Assembly (NCBI GenBank): GCA_002077045.2
Contig: KZ111148.1
Span: 444,677-508,676 of the forward strand
DNA: 64,000 bases
Source: Rachicladosporium sp. CCFEE 5018
Lineage: Eukaryota; Ascomycota; Dothideomycetes; Cladosporiales; Cladosporiaceae
Direction of reading: 5' to 3'
Below, in pieces: positions 38,033 to 49,117 of the stretch. Every line of letters starts with the position of its first letter. The first letter of the stretch is position 1. The notes below the pieces were generated by a model. It saw only the letters and a list, made by a program, of their open reading frames with translations, had not been told where the DNA came from and ran no database searches. Position numbers and translations under genes: made by a program.

Positions 38033-39406
38033 TCAATACCTGCCCGTAACCCTCCTCCTCTCCTCTCCTGCTCCGTTAACTCCACCTACCCCACTCGCCC
38101 TCTTCAACGGACTCCCGGCCCTCTCAGCCCTAATCTGCGAAGTACTAGTAGCCTTCCTCAGCGGGCTAGCAGCATGACTGTATATCCCGAAACTTCCTCC
38201 ATCGCCCTTGACCGGACTTCGCTCTCGTAGCCTCTCATGGTGAGGCTTGATGGGCGAGGAGTAGTCTCTCCCGCTTGTAGCAGCAGCTGGAGATTGCGTG
38301 TATCCGTTCACGTATGCTGCCGGGGCTGGGGACTTGAAGATGGAAGAGGTGCTTATAGTTTGCGCCGCTTCCTGGCGGCGGGGCTCGGGCTTGCTGGCCA
38401 GATCATCTGGGTCGTAGGAGCTGGCGTAGTTGGTATTTGGATTTGTCTTGAAACCTCTCTTGACGATCGTAGTCGGGGTGTAGACGTCGACTTCTCGCGT
38501 CTTCGTGCCCCGCGGGCTCAGTGCGCTTTCGCGGGTCTGGATCCCGACATCTCTGACTGGATGATTGAGGAAGGGGTGCACGAATTTCGTGTCGTACTCG
38601 TTCATCACTTCGCCATGGATGAGGACTGAGTCTTTGGCTTGCTGACTGAACGAGGTGCGCAGGAAGCCAAGTTGGAACGCCAGCACGGTGCCGAAAAGGA
38701 TTGCCATCAGGACTGTGAGGGAGGGGCGTTGGTCGAACTCAGCAGTCGGAAGGAGCGAGAAGTAGACCAGCAGGTGTCCGGGCGAGAATAGCGTGAAGAC
38801 CGTCAAATTGAAGGGCTTCGGATCCCAGACGCTGACTTCCCAGACCTCTCGCTCGGGATCAGGATACACTTGTGCTCCTGCTCGTGCTGCCGCTATCACA
38901 GTCTGCAGATACTGTATCGGCGATGACGAAGCAGGCGAGCTGTCGACACGAACTCTGTGCGCTGAAGGAGTAGAAGGCGGCAAGTCTACTGGCTGCTCGA
39001 ATAGGCGATAGTGTCGTTTGCGAAAGAACGTCCAAAATGCGTTGGCGCAGCAGATGAGAGTAAGGGAGTAGACTAGGAAAGATGCCTGTACCTACCGTCA
39101 GCGCCTGGCGCGCCCCATTCTGCGATGTCGCCGACTCACCAGCCATGTGAACCATCCGCTTCCGCGTCTCGACTCGCTGTCCCCGAAGACATCTTCACTG
39201 CCTCTTGACACACTCGGGCTACTCGCGCCTCTTGCTATGACGAACACGATATTGAGAGCAATGCCGATGGCTGTTGCCCACTCTTTGAGCAGCTCATCGT
39301 ATGTATCGTCGTTCAGCTCTTCCGAGATCCACAGCCAAATGTCGCCCAGGTCAAGGTTCGCCTTGATGCGCTCGAGCAGCGGTCGCCGCCGCACCAAAGG
39401 CGGCAT
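38033..39406 (-). CDS. nur1: Nuclear rim protein 1-like (NUR1/Mug154, DUF2418), copy B
   Basis: Exons complement(38033-39085, 39140-39406), 439 residues, exon and intron lengths identical to copy A. The hydrophobic segments are conserved. Changes fall in the disordered C-tail (for example PRPKEAVRTTSTPS against PRRQEAAQTISTSS). Confidence 0.85.
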
Positions 39407-39882
39407 CGTTCAGCGTCGGGCCCTAGACTTGACCGATGTGGCGAGTCGCCTACATGTCACGGCTTGGGTAAGATCGCAGTCGGCGCCGTAGGTGATCAAC
39501 AACGAGTGTCAACAGTGCACGAGTCACGTCAACGAAGGCTGACTAAGCCCCCCACTAGATTCACCGCACCTGCATTCTTCGAGACGACGACACTGAGATT
39601 GATAGACAGCATATTGGTCTTAAGGGAAGATCGGGATAGCTGAAGCGACTCGAGGTAGTCGGAACTCTCCTCTGTCCGTATGGTCGAAGAGAGAAGTGGC
39701 CTGGAATGAAGACAGATCTGCATAGCAGCCAACAAGTGTCTGGTACACCCCACGTACCAACTGCATCATACCGCCGTTGTTAGCTGCTTCAACTTGTCAC
39801 ACGCTATCCCTGCTCGCATTTCCTCCAAGCAAAAGCTTCCTCTAATTCCTCTCTCGACGTACAACACATTCTCACCGCCACC
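39407..39882. promoter_or_regulatory. Divergent promoter region NUR1/GDI1, copy B
   Basis: 476 bp, moderately diverged from copy A. The start context gccaccATGG of GDI1 is kept. Confidence 0.5.
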
Positions 39883-41352
39883 ATGGACGAAATCGCCCCC
39901 GAATACGACATTGTCGTCCTCGGCACCGGCCTGACCGAGTGCGTCCTCAGCGGCGTCTTCTCCGTCAAAGGCAAGAAAGTCCTCCACATAGACCGCAATG
40001 ACCACTACGGCGGCGAGTCCGCCAGCGTAAATCTCGAGACCCTCTACAAACAATACAACAACTTCACACCGGGGACTGAGCCATGGAAAAAGTACGGCCG
40101 CGCAAACGACTGGAACATAGACTTGGTGCCCAAGCTGTTAATGAGCAATGGCGAGTTGACCAACATCCTCGTCAGCACGGACGTGACGCGATATCTCGAG
40201 TTCAAGCAGATAGCAGGAAGCTACGTGCAGCAAGGCGCCGGCGCCCGCGCGACTGTAGCCAAAGTCCCTAGCGATGCAGGCGAGGCCCTCCGAAGTCCCC
40301 TCATGGGCTTGTTCGAGAAGAGACGAGCAAAGAACTTCCTCCAATGGGTCGGAAACTTCGACCAAGCAAACCCCAGCACGCACAACGGCATGAACCTCAG
40401 CCAAACAACCATGAAGCAAGTCTACGACAAATACGGCCTGGAAGCCACAACGCGGGATTTCATAGGACACAGCATGGCCCTCTACACGACAGACGAGTAC
40501 ATCAACCAGCGCGGCGCGGCGAAAGAATGCGTGGAGCGTATACGCCTGTACGTCAACAGCATGGCCCGCTACGGCAAATCACCCTACATCTACCCTCTCT
40601 ACGGCCTCGGCGAGCTCCCGCAAGGCTTCGCCCGCCTGAGCGCGATCTACGGCGGGACCTACATGCTCAACACGCACATCGACGAGATCACATACTCCGC
40701 CTCAGGAAAAGTCAGCGGGATCCGCGCAACGATGAAAGAGCGCGGCGAAGAAGGGCCAGGGATGAACTTCACCACGAAGTGCTCCAAGATCCTCGCAGAC
40801 CCCTCTTACTTCCCCGACAAAGTCAAAGTCACCGGCCACCTTTTGAAAGCAATCTGCATCCTCAACCACCCGATCGACAAAACCGACAATAGCGACTCCG
40901 TGCAGCTCATCCTGCCTCAATCCCAAGTCGGCCGCAAACACGATATCTACATCGCCATGGTGTCCTCCGCGCACAATGTCTGCCCGAAAGGGTACTACAT
41001 CGCCATTGTGTCTACGATCGCGGAGACGGAAGCGAATCATCATTTGGAGTTGGCGCCGGGGTTGGAGAGGTTGGGACGGATTGAGGAGAAGTTCATGGGG
41101 AAGCCGATTCCGATTTATGAGCCGTTGGAGAGTGGGGAGAAGGATAATGTGTTCATTTCGAGGAGTTATGATGCTACGAGTCATTTTGAGACGACGACTG
41201 GTGAGTTCGATCTTCTTAATTTGAGATGATTGGAGATGAGAAGCTAATGATTGTGCGCAGATGATGTGAGGGATATATACCAACGAGCTGCTGGTGAGGA
41301 GCTGAAGGTTGAGGGCTTGAAGCCTGGAGATAATCTGGCTGTGGAGGAGTGA
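39883..41352 (+). CDS. gdi1: Rab GDP-dissociation inhibitor, copy B
   Basis: Exons 39883-41200 and 41261-41352, 469 residues. The 60-nt intron is GTGAGT...AAGCTAATGATTGTGCGCAG, shorter and of different sequence from copy A but at the same codon, phase 1. The protein is almost identical to copy A (three substitutions). Confidence 0.96.
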
Positions 41353-41479
41353 GTGTGGCCGGTCGCGATATCGCAGTAAAGAGGGCATGAACTCGAGACG
41401 TGCGGATCTTGGATGAGGGATGGAAGTGAGTTGGAGTATGATTTGCATCACGAAGAATACCCAGCAATAGGCGTGATCG

Positions 41480-43675
41480 CTACCCTAAGGTGATATCCAT
41501 CCAGCCCAGACACTCTCGCTCGAAAACGCGTCTTGCGATCCTCGCCAAGCCCTTCCTGTACGCGATGCCATTCTCCCACTCCACCCACATCACGTTGTAG
41601 TACTCGTAGATCGAGCCTGGATAGTACTCCCGGTCGAGAACGAGACTCGACATGCTAGTCGTGAGGGAACCTTCATCATCGGCATAGGTAAAGGCCATGG
41701 GCTGTACGACGTACTCCGGATAATCATGGAGCTCTTTCCCAAGCCCAGAGTCTTCCGAGTCGTAATCGTAGTCGTTCCAATGAAATGGCGGACCGTGATC
41801 GAAGCGGTCCGAGTACCCATACCCGCTCCTTCGCTTGCTTGTAGGTGTGTGCATACTGTACATCGCTCCATTTGGGACCCTTCCACCATCGGTGGCAATC
41901 GCATGCGCTCCTTCCGAGATGGCGATGACATAGACCTCACCTTCCCACGGGTCAGCGTTCACTTCATGTAGTACACCAGCGAAGCCAGAATCGCCTTTTG
42001 TGACAAGCAGAGTGAGTCCTGGGCGTATCAAATCGCGCTGAAGCACTCGGAACGAGGCTACCAGCACTCGACCACGAAGGAGAAAGCGTTCGTGACATGA
42101 GGATTCCAGCGCCTGAGTAGTCGTGCAGTCTTCCTGATATGAGCTGTGTATTTGCGCACTGGATGTATCGTTGTAGTGCACTGAGGGCATCGCTGCTTCC
42201 GGCGTGCATGGAGGGTATTTGGTCCAAGAGTCAGTAAGTGCGATGGCGGCAGTGGATGCTGCTGGTGAGGTTACGCCTCCGTCACTGACCCATTCGACGA
42301 CGCCGAGGTCAGGTTCGTCGCCTTCACGTTTCCATTGCGGAAAGTCCACGTCAGTAAGCCAGCCTGTCCACGACCAACTTGGTGGTGGAGCAATGCCACC
42401 ACGACGAGCCAGTCGGTTTTTGCTTGTGATGACGTTCGCAGATGTCCACAGCAGATAATGCGATAGCCAGCCAAACGGAATACCCTGCATGATGGGCTCC
42501 GCACACCTCCTCTCAATATCGCGCTGTATACCCAAGAAGGCATTGTAGCGGTCATCTGGCGCATGCTCACCGAAGGCTCGTCGCGAATAGTCTTTGACAA
42601 GGCGTTCGTAATATGCGGCCGCGTACGATTGTGGGCATGTGAACCCGCCGAACTTCAGCGAATCTCCCGTCTGAAGATTCACGTCTCGGGTTAAAGATCG
42701 CGTTTTGGGCTCCGATCCGCTGAAATTGGCGTTCGTCTGACTTGAACACTGCCAGCTTACACCTGTGTGCGATAGCCAGATTACTCTGGCGGGAAACATC
42801 TCCTCTTGATACGTCCAGCCTCTGGCTTGCCAGACACTTTTCGACAACCTGACATCACTCATATGCTCTGTAGCTCGAACGGGTTGACTCAGACCAGGTA
42901 TGCCGTGAATTCCTGTGTCGGCGTCTAGCCCGTCCATCGCGATGATTGTACAGTATGATCGGGCGTATATCATTGCCATTTGTTCGATTTGAGCATGCTT
43001 GGACCCTTGATCATCCTGGACAATACATAGCCGGTCGCACCAGAGGTAACGCTGACCGAGGAAACCGGTCAAGACCATTGCATGTTCGATCGTTCTTGGC
43101 ACTGCGACTTCTGCGTGAGGCCCAAGAAGAGCTCGTTGTTCTTGGAGGCTTGTAAGATTAGAAACGGTCGTCTGCGCTGCTGCAACTTCACCCCATACAT
43201 AGCTCAAAGCTATATACTGCAAACTCGGCGAATACTCCACTAAGCAACCATCTTGTATATCGATCAGCCAGAGAGGATGGCCCGCGCCTTCGTCATGGTC
43301 CCGCTCGCAGACATGGGCTGACGGAGCCCGGTGCTTCGTTGTACAGTTCTGCAGCCAGGCTCGTATACGGAAGATCGTGAGTGAGGGGAACAGTGCGGAA
43401 TGGCCCAAGAGAGCGTCCAGGATTGCGCCGGCGCCATGCGTCGGGAAGACTGTGGGACGTGCAGAGCGACTTCGAAGGCCCCCAAGTAAAGCAAATTCGC
43501 CGTGGAGGTCAGATCTCCGGCGATCGCGGCAACTCAGGGTAGGCTTTCGTACTCGGAGCCACAAGTAAGCAACACATGGTATGATGCACCACCACGAGAC
43601 CGCAACAAGAATCAAGGATAGAGCAAGGACAAGCAACGGCAGCACGATGGACACGAGTCCCCATTCTTGAAACAT
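41480..43675 (-). CDS. HET-domain (heterokaryon incompatibility) protein, copy B
   Basis: Single exon, 731 residues, ATG at 43675. The N-terminal membrane segment (LVSIVLPLLVLALSLILVAV) is different in sequence from that of copy A. HET blocks: QYIALSYVWGEV, QRYLWCDRLCIVQDD, HAQIEQMAMIYARSYCTI, WQARGWTYQEEMFPARVIW. After the HET domain, HAPDDRYNAFLGIQRDIE and LSHYLLWTSA match copy A. A segment near residues 470-520 (VHYNDTSSAQIHSSYQEDC) has no counterpart there. By eye the HET core is roughly 70 percent identical to copy A and the first ~110 residues hardly alignable, far below any other gene pair here. Confidence 0.9.
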   Translation of the reverse strand: MFQEWGLVSIVLPLLVLALSLILVAVSWWCIIPCVAYLWLRVRKPTLSCRDRRRSDLHGEFALLGGLRSRSARPTVFPTHGAGAILDALLGHSALFPSLTIFRIRAWLQNCTTKHRAPSAHVCERDHDEGAGHPLWLIDIQDGCLVEYSPSLQYIALSYVWGEVAAAQTTVSNLTSLQEQRALLGPHAEVAVPRTIEHAMVLTGFLGQRYLWCDRLCIVQDDQGSKHAQIEQMAMIYARSYCTIIAMDGLDADTGIHGIPGLSQPVRATEHMSDVRLSKSVWQARGWTYQEEMFPARVIWLSHTGVSWQCSSQTNANFSGSEPKTRSLTRDVNLQTGDSLKFGGFTCPQSYAAAYYERLVKDYSRRAFGEHAPDDRYNAFLGIQRDIERRCAEPIMQGIPFGWLSHYLLWTSANVITSKNRLARRGGIAPPPSWSWTGWLTDVDFPQWKREGDEPDLGVVEWVSDGGVTSPAASTAAIALTDSWTKYPPCTPEAAMPSVHYNDTSSAQIHSSYQEDCTTTQALESSCHERFLLRGRVLVASFRVLQRDLIRPGLTLLVTKGDSGFAGVLHEVNADPWEGEVYVIAISEGAHAIATDGGRVPNGAMYSMHTPTSKRRSGYGYSDRFDHGPPFHWNDYDYDSEDSGLGKELHDYPEYVVQPMAFTYADDEGSLTTSMSSLVLDREYYPGSIYEYYNVMWVEWENGIAYRKGLARIARRVFERECLGWMDITLG

Positions 43676-44719
43676 GTCGGTGATCTGTGTTTTGGTCCTA
43701 GAGATGATGTGATCCGTAAGTGGTTGCGTGTTGCGCGTCGTGATTGAATCGGAACCTAGACCGCCGTTAGGTCCCTACAAAGACGGAACCCTACATGTAA
43801 GTATCGGTCAGTGGCTAAGGTTTGTTTCACACGTGGACATCCGCTAGTACGTGGCCAAGTCGACACTGCCCCTAGAGCGGCAGTAGGCCTCGTCTGCCGC
43901 AGGAACGCTGCATCGCGTGGGAAATGCTGCGCCGCAAACTCCAGTACCTAGATATCAATGCTGCAAGTTGAAGACCTGACTCATAACCCACTGTAACCAT
44001 TTTCGCCGACAACGCCGATACTCCTGTCCAAGGGCACGAACGTGCTTCTACATGGTATTGGACACACACATACGCAGTAGGTTTAGACAAGTCCTCGTCA
44101 GAACAGCATCGTGGCAAGCATGGCTGGATCTCCTCATGAGAACAGTAGTATTGAGCTTCCCAGCGGCCAAGCAGGGCGAAAGACCATGCTGATCATGGCC
44201 GACATGTGTAGCGATGCCTCAGACTGGCATCTCCTCATATTGCAGGTCACCATCAATCCTACGATTCCGTCAGCAAGCAGTCATGGACAAGCATGCGAGT
44301 GCACCGCTGTTGGCTGCGCTTAGAGGCGCGGATGGCTGTCACTGAGCCATGATTCACGACCTGCATACTACATGCTTGCGCCTCTCCGGGTTGCCTCGAG
44401 GACAAGGCTGCGCATGCGGGCGGACGCATGGAAGCTCTAGTCAAGTTGACACTGCTGATGAGATTACGGTGGTATTGACATCGTAAGGCAGGGATCTGCT
44501 GCCCCGATCGAAGCGATACAGGCTGGTGCCATATGTATGTCGCTCATCGTGGGACAGGACAGACGAGTAGATGTGTGGTTATGTGCGGTGGGAAAAGGCC
44601 GACAGCCGCTAGCGGCGGGCGTAGCCTTGCCAATCAACGCCAGCCTGAACATTGGAGCTCGAACTTCGATGCTCTCGCTGCGAGCTGTCACAAGAATCTT
44701 GCAGTAGCTATTGCGCGGC
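43676..44719. promoter_or_regulatory. Divergent region HET/DHODH, copy B
   Basis: 1044 bp, mostly unalignable by eye with copy A apart from scattered blocks and the palindrome/CCAAT segment. No gene recognised. Confidence 0.5.
44605..44616. promoter_or_regulatory. 12-bp perfect palindrome in DHODH promoter, copy B
   Basis: GCCGCTAGCGGC, 104 bp upstream of the ATG at 44720, in the same place and with the same adjacent CCAAT box as in copy A. Confidence 0.45.
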
Positions 44720-46570
44720 ATGGCGGGCTCTCAGCGCCTGGCACGTCTGCCGGCCGCCTTGTCCTGCTCGAGGCTCTCTCACACGCCGCGATTATACTGC
44801 CGGCATATCCGGACACCCATATTTTCGCACACGCAGCAATGGGGCATCCACCAAGCGGCCTCTACTGCCGCGAGAGACGCTCGCTCTACTGGCACACGTC
44901 TAAAGAACCTGATATATGGCACTGGGATACTCGTCACTCTGGGGTTCGGCTACCTATACATGACAGACACTCGCGCAAGCATACACCAATGGCTTGTCGT
45001 TCCCTCCCTCCGTCTGCTGCACTACGATCCTGAAGAAGCGCACCACAAAAGCGTGTCTTACATACAAGGGCTCTTTGCGTTCAATTTTCATCCCCGGGAA
45101 AGAGGGAATGATGACACCGAGCGGAGTGACCTGAGGGTAGAGGTCTTTGGGCACGTTCTCGACAATCCGATAGGCACGAGCGCAGGTATCGACAAGGATG
45201 CTGAGATTCCTTCTCCGTTGTTCGCACTCGGACCTGCGATCGTGGAGGTCGGTGGCGCGACGCCACTGCCACAGGAGGGAAACCCAAAGCCAAGGGTGTT
45301 CAGGCTACCTAGTCAGAACGCGCTAATCAATCGGTATGGGCTGAACAGCAAGGGCGCAGATCATGTTGCGAAGAACTTGCGGCAACGAGTGAGGGAATTT
45401 GCGCGAAGTCTCGGACTGGGACTTGGGCCGGATGGAGAGCGAGCGGTTTTGGATGGAGAGGCTGAAGTACCTCCAGGTAGTCTAATCCCCGGGAAGCTGC
45501 TGGCTGTGCAGATGGCGAAGAACAAGACCACCCCTGACGGCGACATTGAGGCGATAGCGAGAGACTACGTGTATTGCGTGGATCAGCTGGCGCGGTACGC
45601 AGACATCCTGGTCGTCAACGTTTCGTCACCGAATACGCCTGGGCTACGAGATCTGCAGGCTGTAGGCCCACTTACAAGCATCCTGTCGGCAGTGGTAGAT
45701 GCAGCGCAGTCTACTGATCGAAGAACAAAGCCAGCAGTCATGGTAAAAGTCAGCCCAGACGAAGACTCTGACGAGCAGATCTCGGGCATCTGCCAAGCAG
45801 TCTGGGCATCAGGTGTAGACGGAGTGATTGTAGGCAACACCACGAAGAAGCGACCAGATCCGATACCCAAAGGCTACATCATGCCCGCACACGAGGAGAA
45901 GCTGCTCACTGAGATGGGAGGTTACTCAGGACCACAGTTGTTCGAGCGTACCCTAGCGCTCGTGGGCAGATACCGGGCAAGACTCGATCAAGGTCCTTTA
46001 AAAGAGGCTGCGACGCCTGTACCTTCGAAGCCAGCACAGTCAAGACCAGCACAGTCAAAGCCATTGCAACCAGCACCAGAGAAGCCTATAATGACTCCCA
46101 GTAGTCCCATTGTGGACGCTGCAGATGCCAGCACAGCACGCGACGCCGCAAGACTGAAGCCCCTTACACCAGAAGCGGAAGCAGCCAGCAAGCAGCCCAT
46201 CATCAAAATACCTGAAACGCCCTTTGCATCGTCCGCAGCAAAGCTCCAAGCCTCCGAGGTCGCGAGCAATGCCGCGGCTTCGTCAGATCTTTCGAATTTA
46301 CCAACACCAAAGGCATCGATCACATCCGCTGCGCAAGCTCAGACGTCCTCGCCCAGCCCGGCGATCAAGTCAGCCGAGCCAGCATCGAAAGTCATCTTCG
46401 CCACAGGCGGAATTACGACTGGCGAGCAGTGCCTACAGATCCTCAACGCAGGAGCGTCAGTCTGCCAGGTGTACACAGCGATGATGTACGGAGGCGTGGG
46501 TACGATTACGAGGATGAAGCGGGAGATGCGTGAGGCCATGGGCACGGAGCCCGGCTCGGAAGGAAGCTGA
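44720..46570 (+). CDS. pyrE: Mitochondrial (class 2) dihydroorotate dehydrogenase, copy B
   Basis: Single exon, 616 residues. Presequence, anchor LIYGTGILVTLGFGYLYM, catalytic NVSSPNTPGLRDLQ and the terminal FMN site FATGGITTGEQCLQILNAGAS are conserved. The Ala/Pro/Ser/Lys-rich insertion before the last FMN site has a different repeat composition (SKPAQSRPAQSKPLQPAPEK) and accounts for the length difference from copy A. Confidence 0.95.
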   Translation: MAGSQRLARLPAALSCSRLSHTPRLYCRHIRTPIFSHTQQWGIHQAASTAARDARSTGTRLKNLIYGTGILVTLGFGYLYMTDTRASIHQWLVVPSLRLLHYDPEEAHHKSVSYIQGLFAFNFHPRERGNDDTERSDLRVEVFGHVLDNPIGTSAGIDKDAEIPSPLFALGPAIVEVGGATPLPQEGNPKPRVFRLPSQNALINRYGLNSKGADHVAKNLRQRVREFARSLGLGLGPDGERAVLDGEAEVPPGSLIPGKLLAVQMAKNKTTPDGDIEAIARDYVYCVDQLARYADILVVNVSSPNTPGLRDLQAVGPLTSILSAVVDAAQSTDRRTKPAVMVKVSPDEDSDEQISGICQAVWASGVDGVIVGNTTKKRPDPIPKGYIMPAHEEKLLTEMGGYSGPQLFERTLALVGRYRARLDQGPLKEAATPVPSKPAQSRPAQSKPLQPAPEKPIMTPSSPIVDAADASTARDAARLKPLTPEAEAASKQPIIKIPETPFASSAAKLQASEVASNAAASSDLSNLPTPKASITSAAQAQTSSPSPAIKSAEPASKVIFATGGITTGEQCLQILNAGASVCQVYTAMMYGGVGTITRMKREMREAMGTEPGSEGS

Positions 46571-46981
46571 ATGATGAAGGAAAGGTCTAGATCGCGAGGG
46601 CTCTCCGACGAAGTGTATCTCTTGTACAGGCACGAACGAAGGCAGCCCCAGGACCGACACGAGATGTAATGCAGATGGACTGTACATAACAAAACCCTGT
46701 GAATATACCCCATTACCCGACACCCAACAAAAATTTCAATACTTTTCCTCGAACTTCTCGTGACTCCGCTCCTCTAGCAGTTCGAAACATGGGCAGTGCT
46801 GCTGTTGAACTAGCTGCGGTGATGACTAGCTAAGCCACCGCGGCTATGCGCGACGTGATGCAAGCCCAGCTGGCAACGACGTTACTAATGTCTCTCACGG
46901 GCGGTGATACAGTCCACTCGCTGTCCGGTCTCATCGCAGAAGCGTAAGAGGCGTTCAGACGCCGAGAGAAGCGACGGCAAC
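46571..46981. other. Convergent intergenic region DHODH/NNR1, copy B
   Basis: 411 bp of 3' flanks. Nothing recognised. Confidence 0.5.
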
Positions 46982-47692
46982 TCAAAGCTTCACGTCATCC
47001 AGCGGTACCTCCACAACCTGATCACTCCCCTTGTAAGCCGGAACATCAAACCCATACTTCTCCGCCACCCCACTTCCCACAAACCTCCCACCCACAAAAT
47101 GCCGTCCCCGGAACCACTTGACCAGTGGCTTCGGCGCCGTCAAACTAATAAGCGCAGTAGGCATATACCCCTTCCCCGGCCCATCACCAGGAGGCCCAGT
47201 TTCAATGTTCCAACTACTTGGCGCATCCACAGCCAGGACCGGAACTTTGGTGGAAGCCAGCGTAGCGATGATAGAGGGGAAGGGTTCACGGACTTCGCCA
47301 CTGAATGAGAAGCCAAAGATGGCGTCGAGGATATAGTCTGCTTCCTTCGCTGCGGCGGTGAAGTCCGTCACGAAGGGGACTTTCAGCTGCTCTAGTTGCT
47401 TTCGCAGGCGGGCGTAAAGCTCGTGTTTCGTTTGCTTTGGGAAGTAGACGGAGGGTTTGTAGCCGAAGTGATAGAGGTGGCGAGCTGCTACCAAGCCGTC
47501 GCCGCCGTTGTTGCCGGGACCGCAGGCGACTAGGATTCTGGGGGTTTTGGTGGGAGGCGAGAGAGTGTGGAGGCATTGAGCTACGGAGAGGCCGGCTAGT
47601 TCCATTAGTTGGTCGAGGGAGAAGGCGCCGGTTGACATTAGCTCGGCATCGAGGGCGGCGGCCGATTTGGCAGTGAGAGTGCGGAGGGCCAT
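46982..47692 (-). CDS. NNR1: NAD(P)H-hydrate epimerase (YjeF_N), copy B
   Basis: Single exon, 236 residues from the ATG at 47692. YjeF_N motifs as in copy A. The upstream open extension (TLAFPSTELLRFLRQQRHIST) is kept and even longer, because the in-frame stop found farther upstream in copy A (TAG, about 23232) is CAG-like sequence here. No ATG in the extension. Confidence 0.94.
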   Translation of the reverse strand: MALRTLTAKSAAALDAELMSTGAFSLDQLMELAGLSVAQCLHTLSPPTKTPRILVACGPGNNGGDGLVAARHLYHFGYKPSVYFPKQTKHELYARLRKQLEQLKVPFVTDFTAAAKEADYILDAIFGFSFSGEVREPFPSIIATLASTKVPVLAVDAPSSWNIETGPPGDGPGKGYMPTALISLTAPKPLVKWFRGRHFVGGRFVGSGVAEKYGFDVPAYKGSDQVVEVPLDDVKL

Positions 47693-48042
47693 GGTTGAGA
47701 TGTGTCGCTGTTGTCGCAGAAACCTGAGTAGCTCTGTTGATGGAAACGCCAATGTTAGTGATGGAATCCAAGTGGACGTCGGCAATGACGTTAGCTTCGC
47801 TGCAAGCTTGTGATTGGCTGAAAAGCTAGTGGGCAGTACTGGAGGTCATCCGTGATTATGTCTTGGAACGCCGGCCTGGAAGATGTTGACTGAGCTTCGC
47901 AAGCAGCTGCTCTGCTTCGGCCGGTCTAGCTCTGAGTCGATCAAAGCCGAGTCCGCGATCAGAACAGCGAGCTGGCTTGCAGCTGCCTCGCCAATCGTTG
48001 GGTGCAGCTCGAGCTATTTTGAAGGAGGCTATATCGACAAGA
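47693..48042. other. Intergenic region NNR1/F-box gene, copy B
   Basis: 350 bp, the same length as copy A with few differences. Holds the NNR1 non-AUG extension. Confidence 0.5.
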
Positions 48043-48798
48043 TCAGTCGCCTGTCGGAGGGCTGCCGCTCCATGCGCCAAAGATCACGGCTTTGCCACTA
48101 CTATTGTGGTTCTTCTGTGCGTGCTGCTCCAGACTCAGTACGAGATGTCCAGTGCGTACGTATACTTCTGCACAACAGTCAGCCAATTGCGCCATTGTTG
48201 CGTCTTCTCAAACTTGGCTTACCTTCAAATTCGACCTCGTAGCTCACAGGCACTTCCACGTCGCTTGCATACATCAGAGGCATAGCAGCCGCTCTCTGCT
48301 TTCGCTTGACCACTTTGAACTTGATGCCTACATCGTTATGCCTCGTATTGGCCCATAGCACGTTCGGATCCTTACTTGGGTCCAGATGCTCAGCGGTGTC
48401 TGTGCCCGAGACAGCTGCAGAAGTCGCTTCAAGCTCGCGATGGATGACAATCGTGCTCTCGTCTGAGAATGATCGCGACTCACACATCCTCTTCAGCCAG
48501 TCTCGCCACACACGTATAGTGCTGTCAGTCACGGGTACTATTGACTCTAAGAGCCCTCGCCTTGGCTCACGCTTGCCAAGATACGCAGTGGTGGCGAGTT
48601 GGGAGAACAGCTCATGCGCATCCACGGTGACAATGTCGCGAACGACTTCCTTCGTGTCTGAAGCCTCGGCCTGCGGATCGGAAGCAGGGTGCGTTCTTGA
48701 GCCCGGAACATCTCCAGGTCGCAGCCATCTGGGGACCTTCCTTTCGGGTTCATGTTGCTGAGGCCGGAAGCGGGTGTAAAGATTGCCGAGTCGATGAG
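48043..48798 (-). CDS. F-box protein, copy B, 3' part (joins 48899-49483)
   Basis: Exons complement(48043-48167, 48223-48798); the second exon continues at 49117 once the duplicated overlap is removed. Encoded: HRLGNLYTRFRPQQHEPERKV..., DTKEVVRDIVTVDAHELFSQL, STIRVWRDWLKRMCESRSFS, and after the intron EVYVRTGHLVLSLEQHA. This layout is common in a large family of fungal F-box proteins of unknown substrate. Intron 55 nt, phase 1. Confidence 0.85.
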
Positions 48799-48898
48799 NN
48801 NNNNNNNNNNNNNNNNNNNNNNNNNNNNNNNNNNNNNNNNNNNNNNNNNNNNNNNNNNNNNNNNNNNNNNNNNNNNNNNNNNNNNNNNNNNNNNNNNN
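48799..48898. other. Assembly gap, 100 N, with negative true size
   Basis: Exactly 100 N. The flanks overlap: 48580-48798 is repeated at 48899-49117 with one mismatch seen (g at 48680 against c at 48999). No sequence is missing here, and the F-box gene reads through once the overlap is collapsed. Confidence 0.97.
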
Positions 48899-49117
48899 GA
48901 TACGCAGTGGTGGCGAGTTGGGAGAACAGCTCATGCGCATCCACGGTGACAATGTCGCGAACGACTTCCTTCGTGTCTGAAGCCTCGGCCTGCGGATCCG
49001 AAGCAGGGTGCGTTCTTGAGCCCGGAACATCTCCAGGTCGCAGCCATCTGGGGACCTTCCTTTCGGGTTCATGTTGCTGAGGCCGGAAGCGGGTGTAAAG
49101 ATTGCCGAGTCGATGAG
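48899..49117. repeat. Contig-end overlap duplicating 48580-48798
   Basis: 219 bases identical to the end of block B except for one base, same orientation, lying inside the coding sequence of the F-box gene. This is an unmerged contig overlap, not a biological repeat. Confidence 0.96.

Larger units (their letters stand above)
24221..48798. repeat. Block B: second copy of the ~24.3 kb segment
   Basis: Colinear copy of 1-24120 with substitutions throughout, small indels in intergenic DNA and highly divergent HET and secreted-protein genes. It extends 138 bases further than A at its right end (48661-48798). That extension overlaps the next block, so B is the copy contiguous with 48899-64000. Confidence 0.95.
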
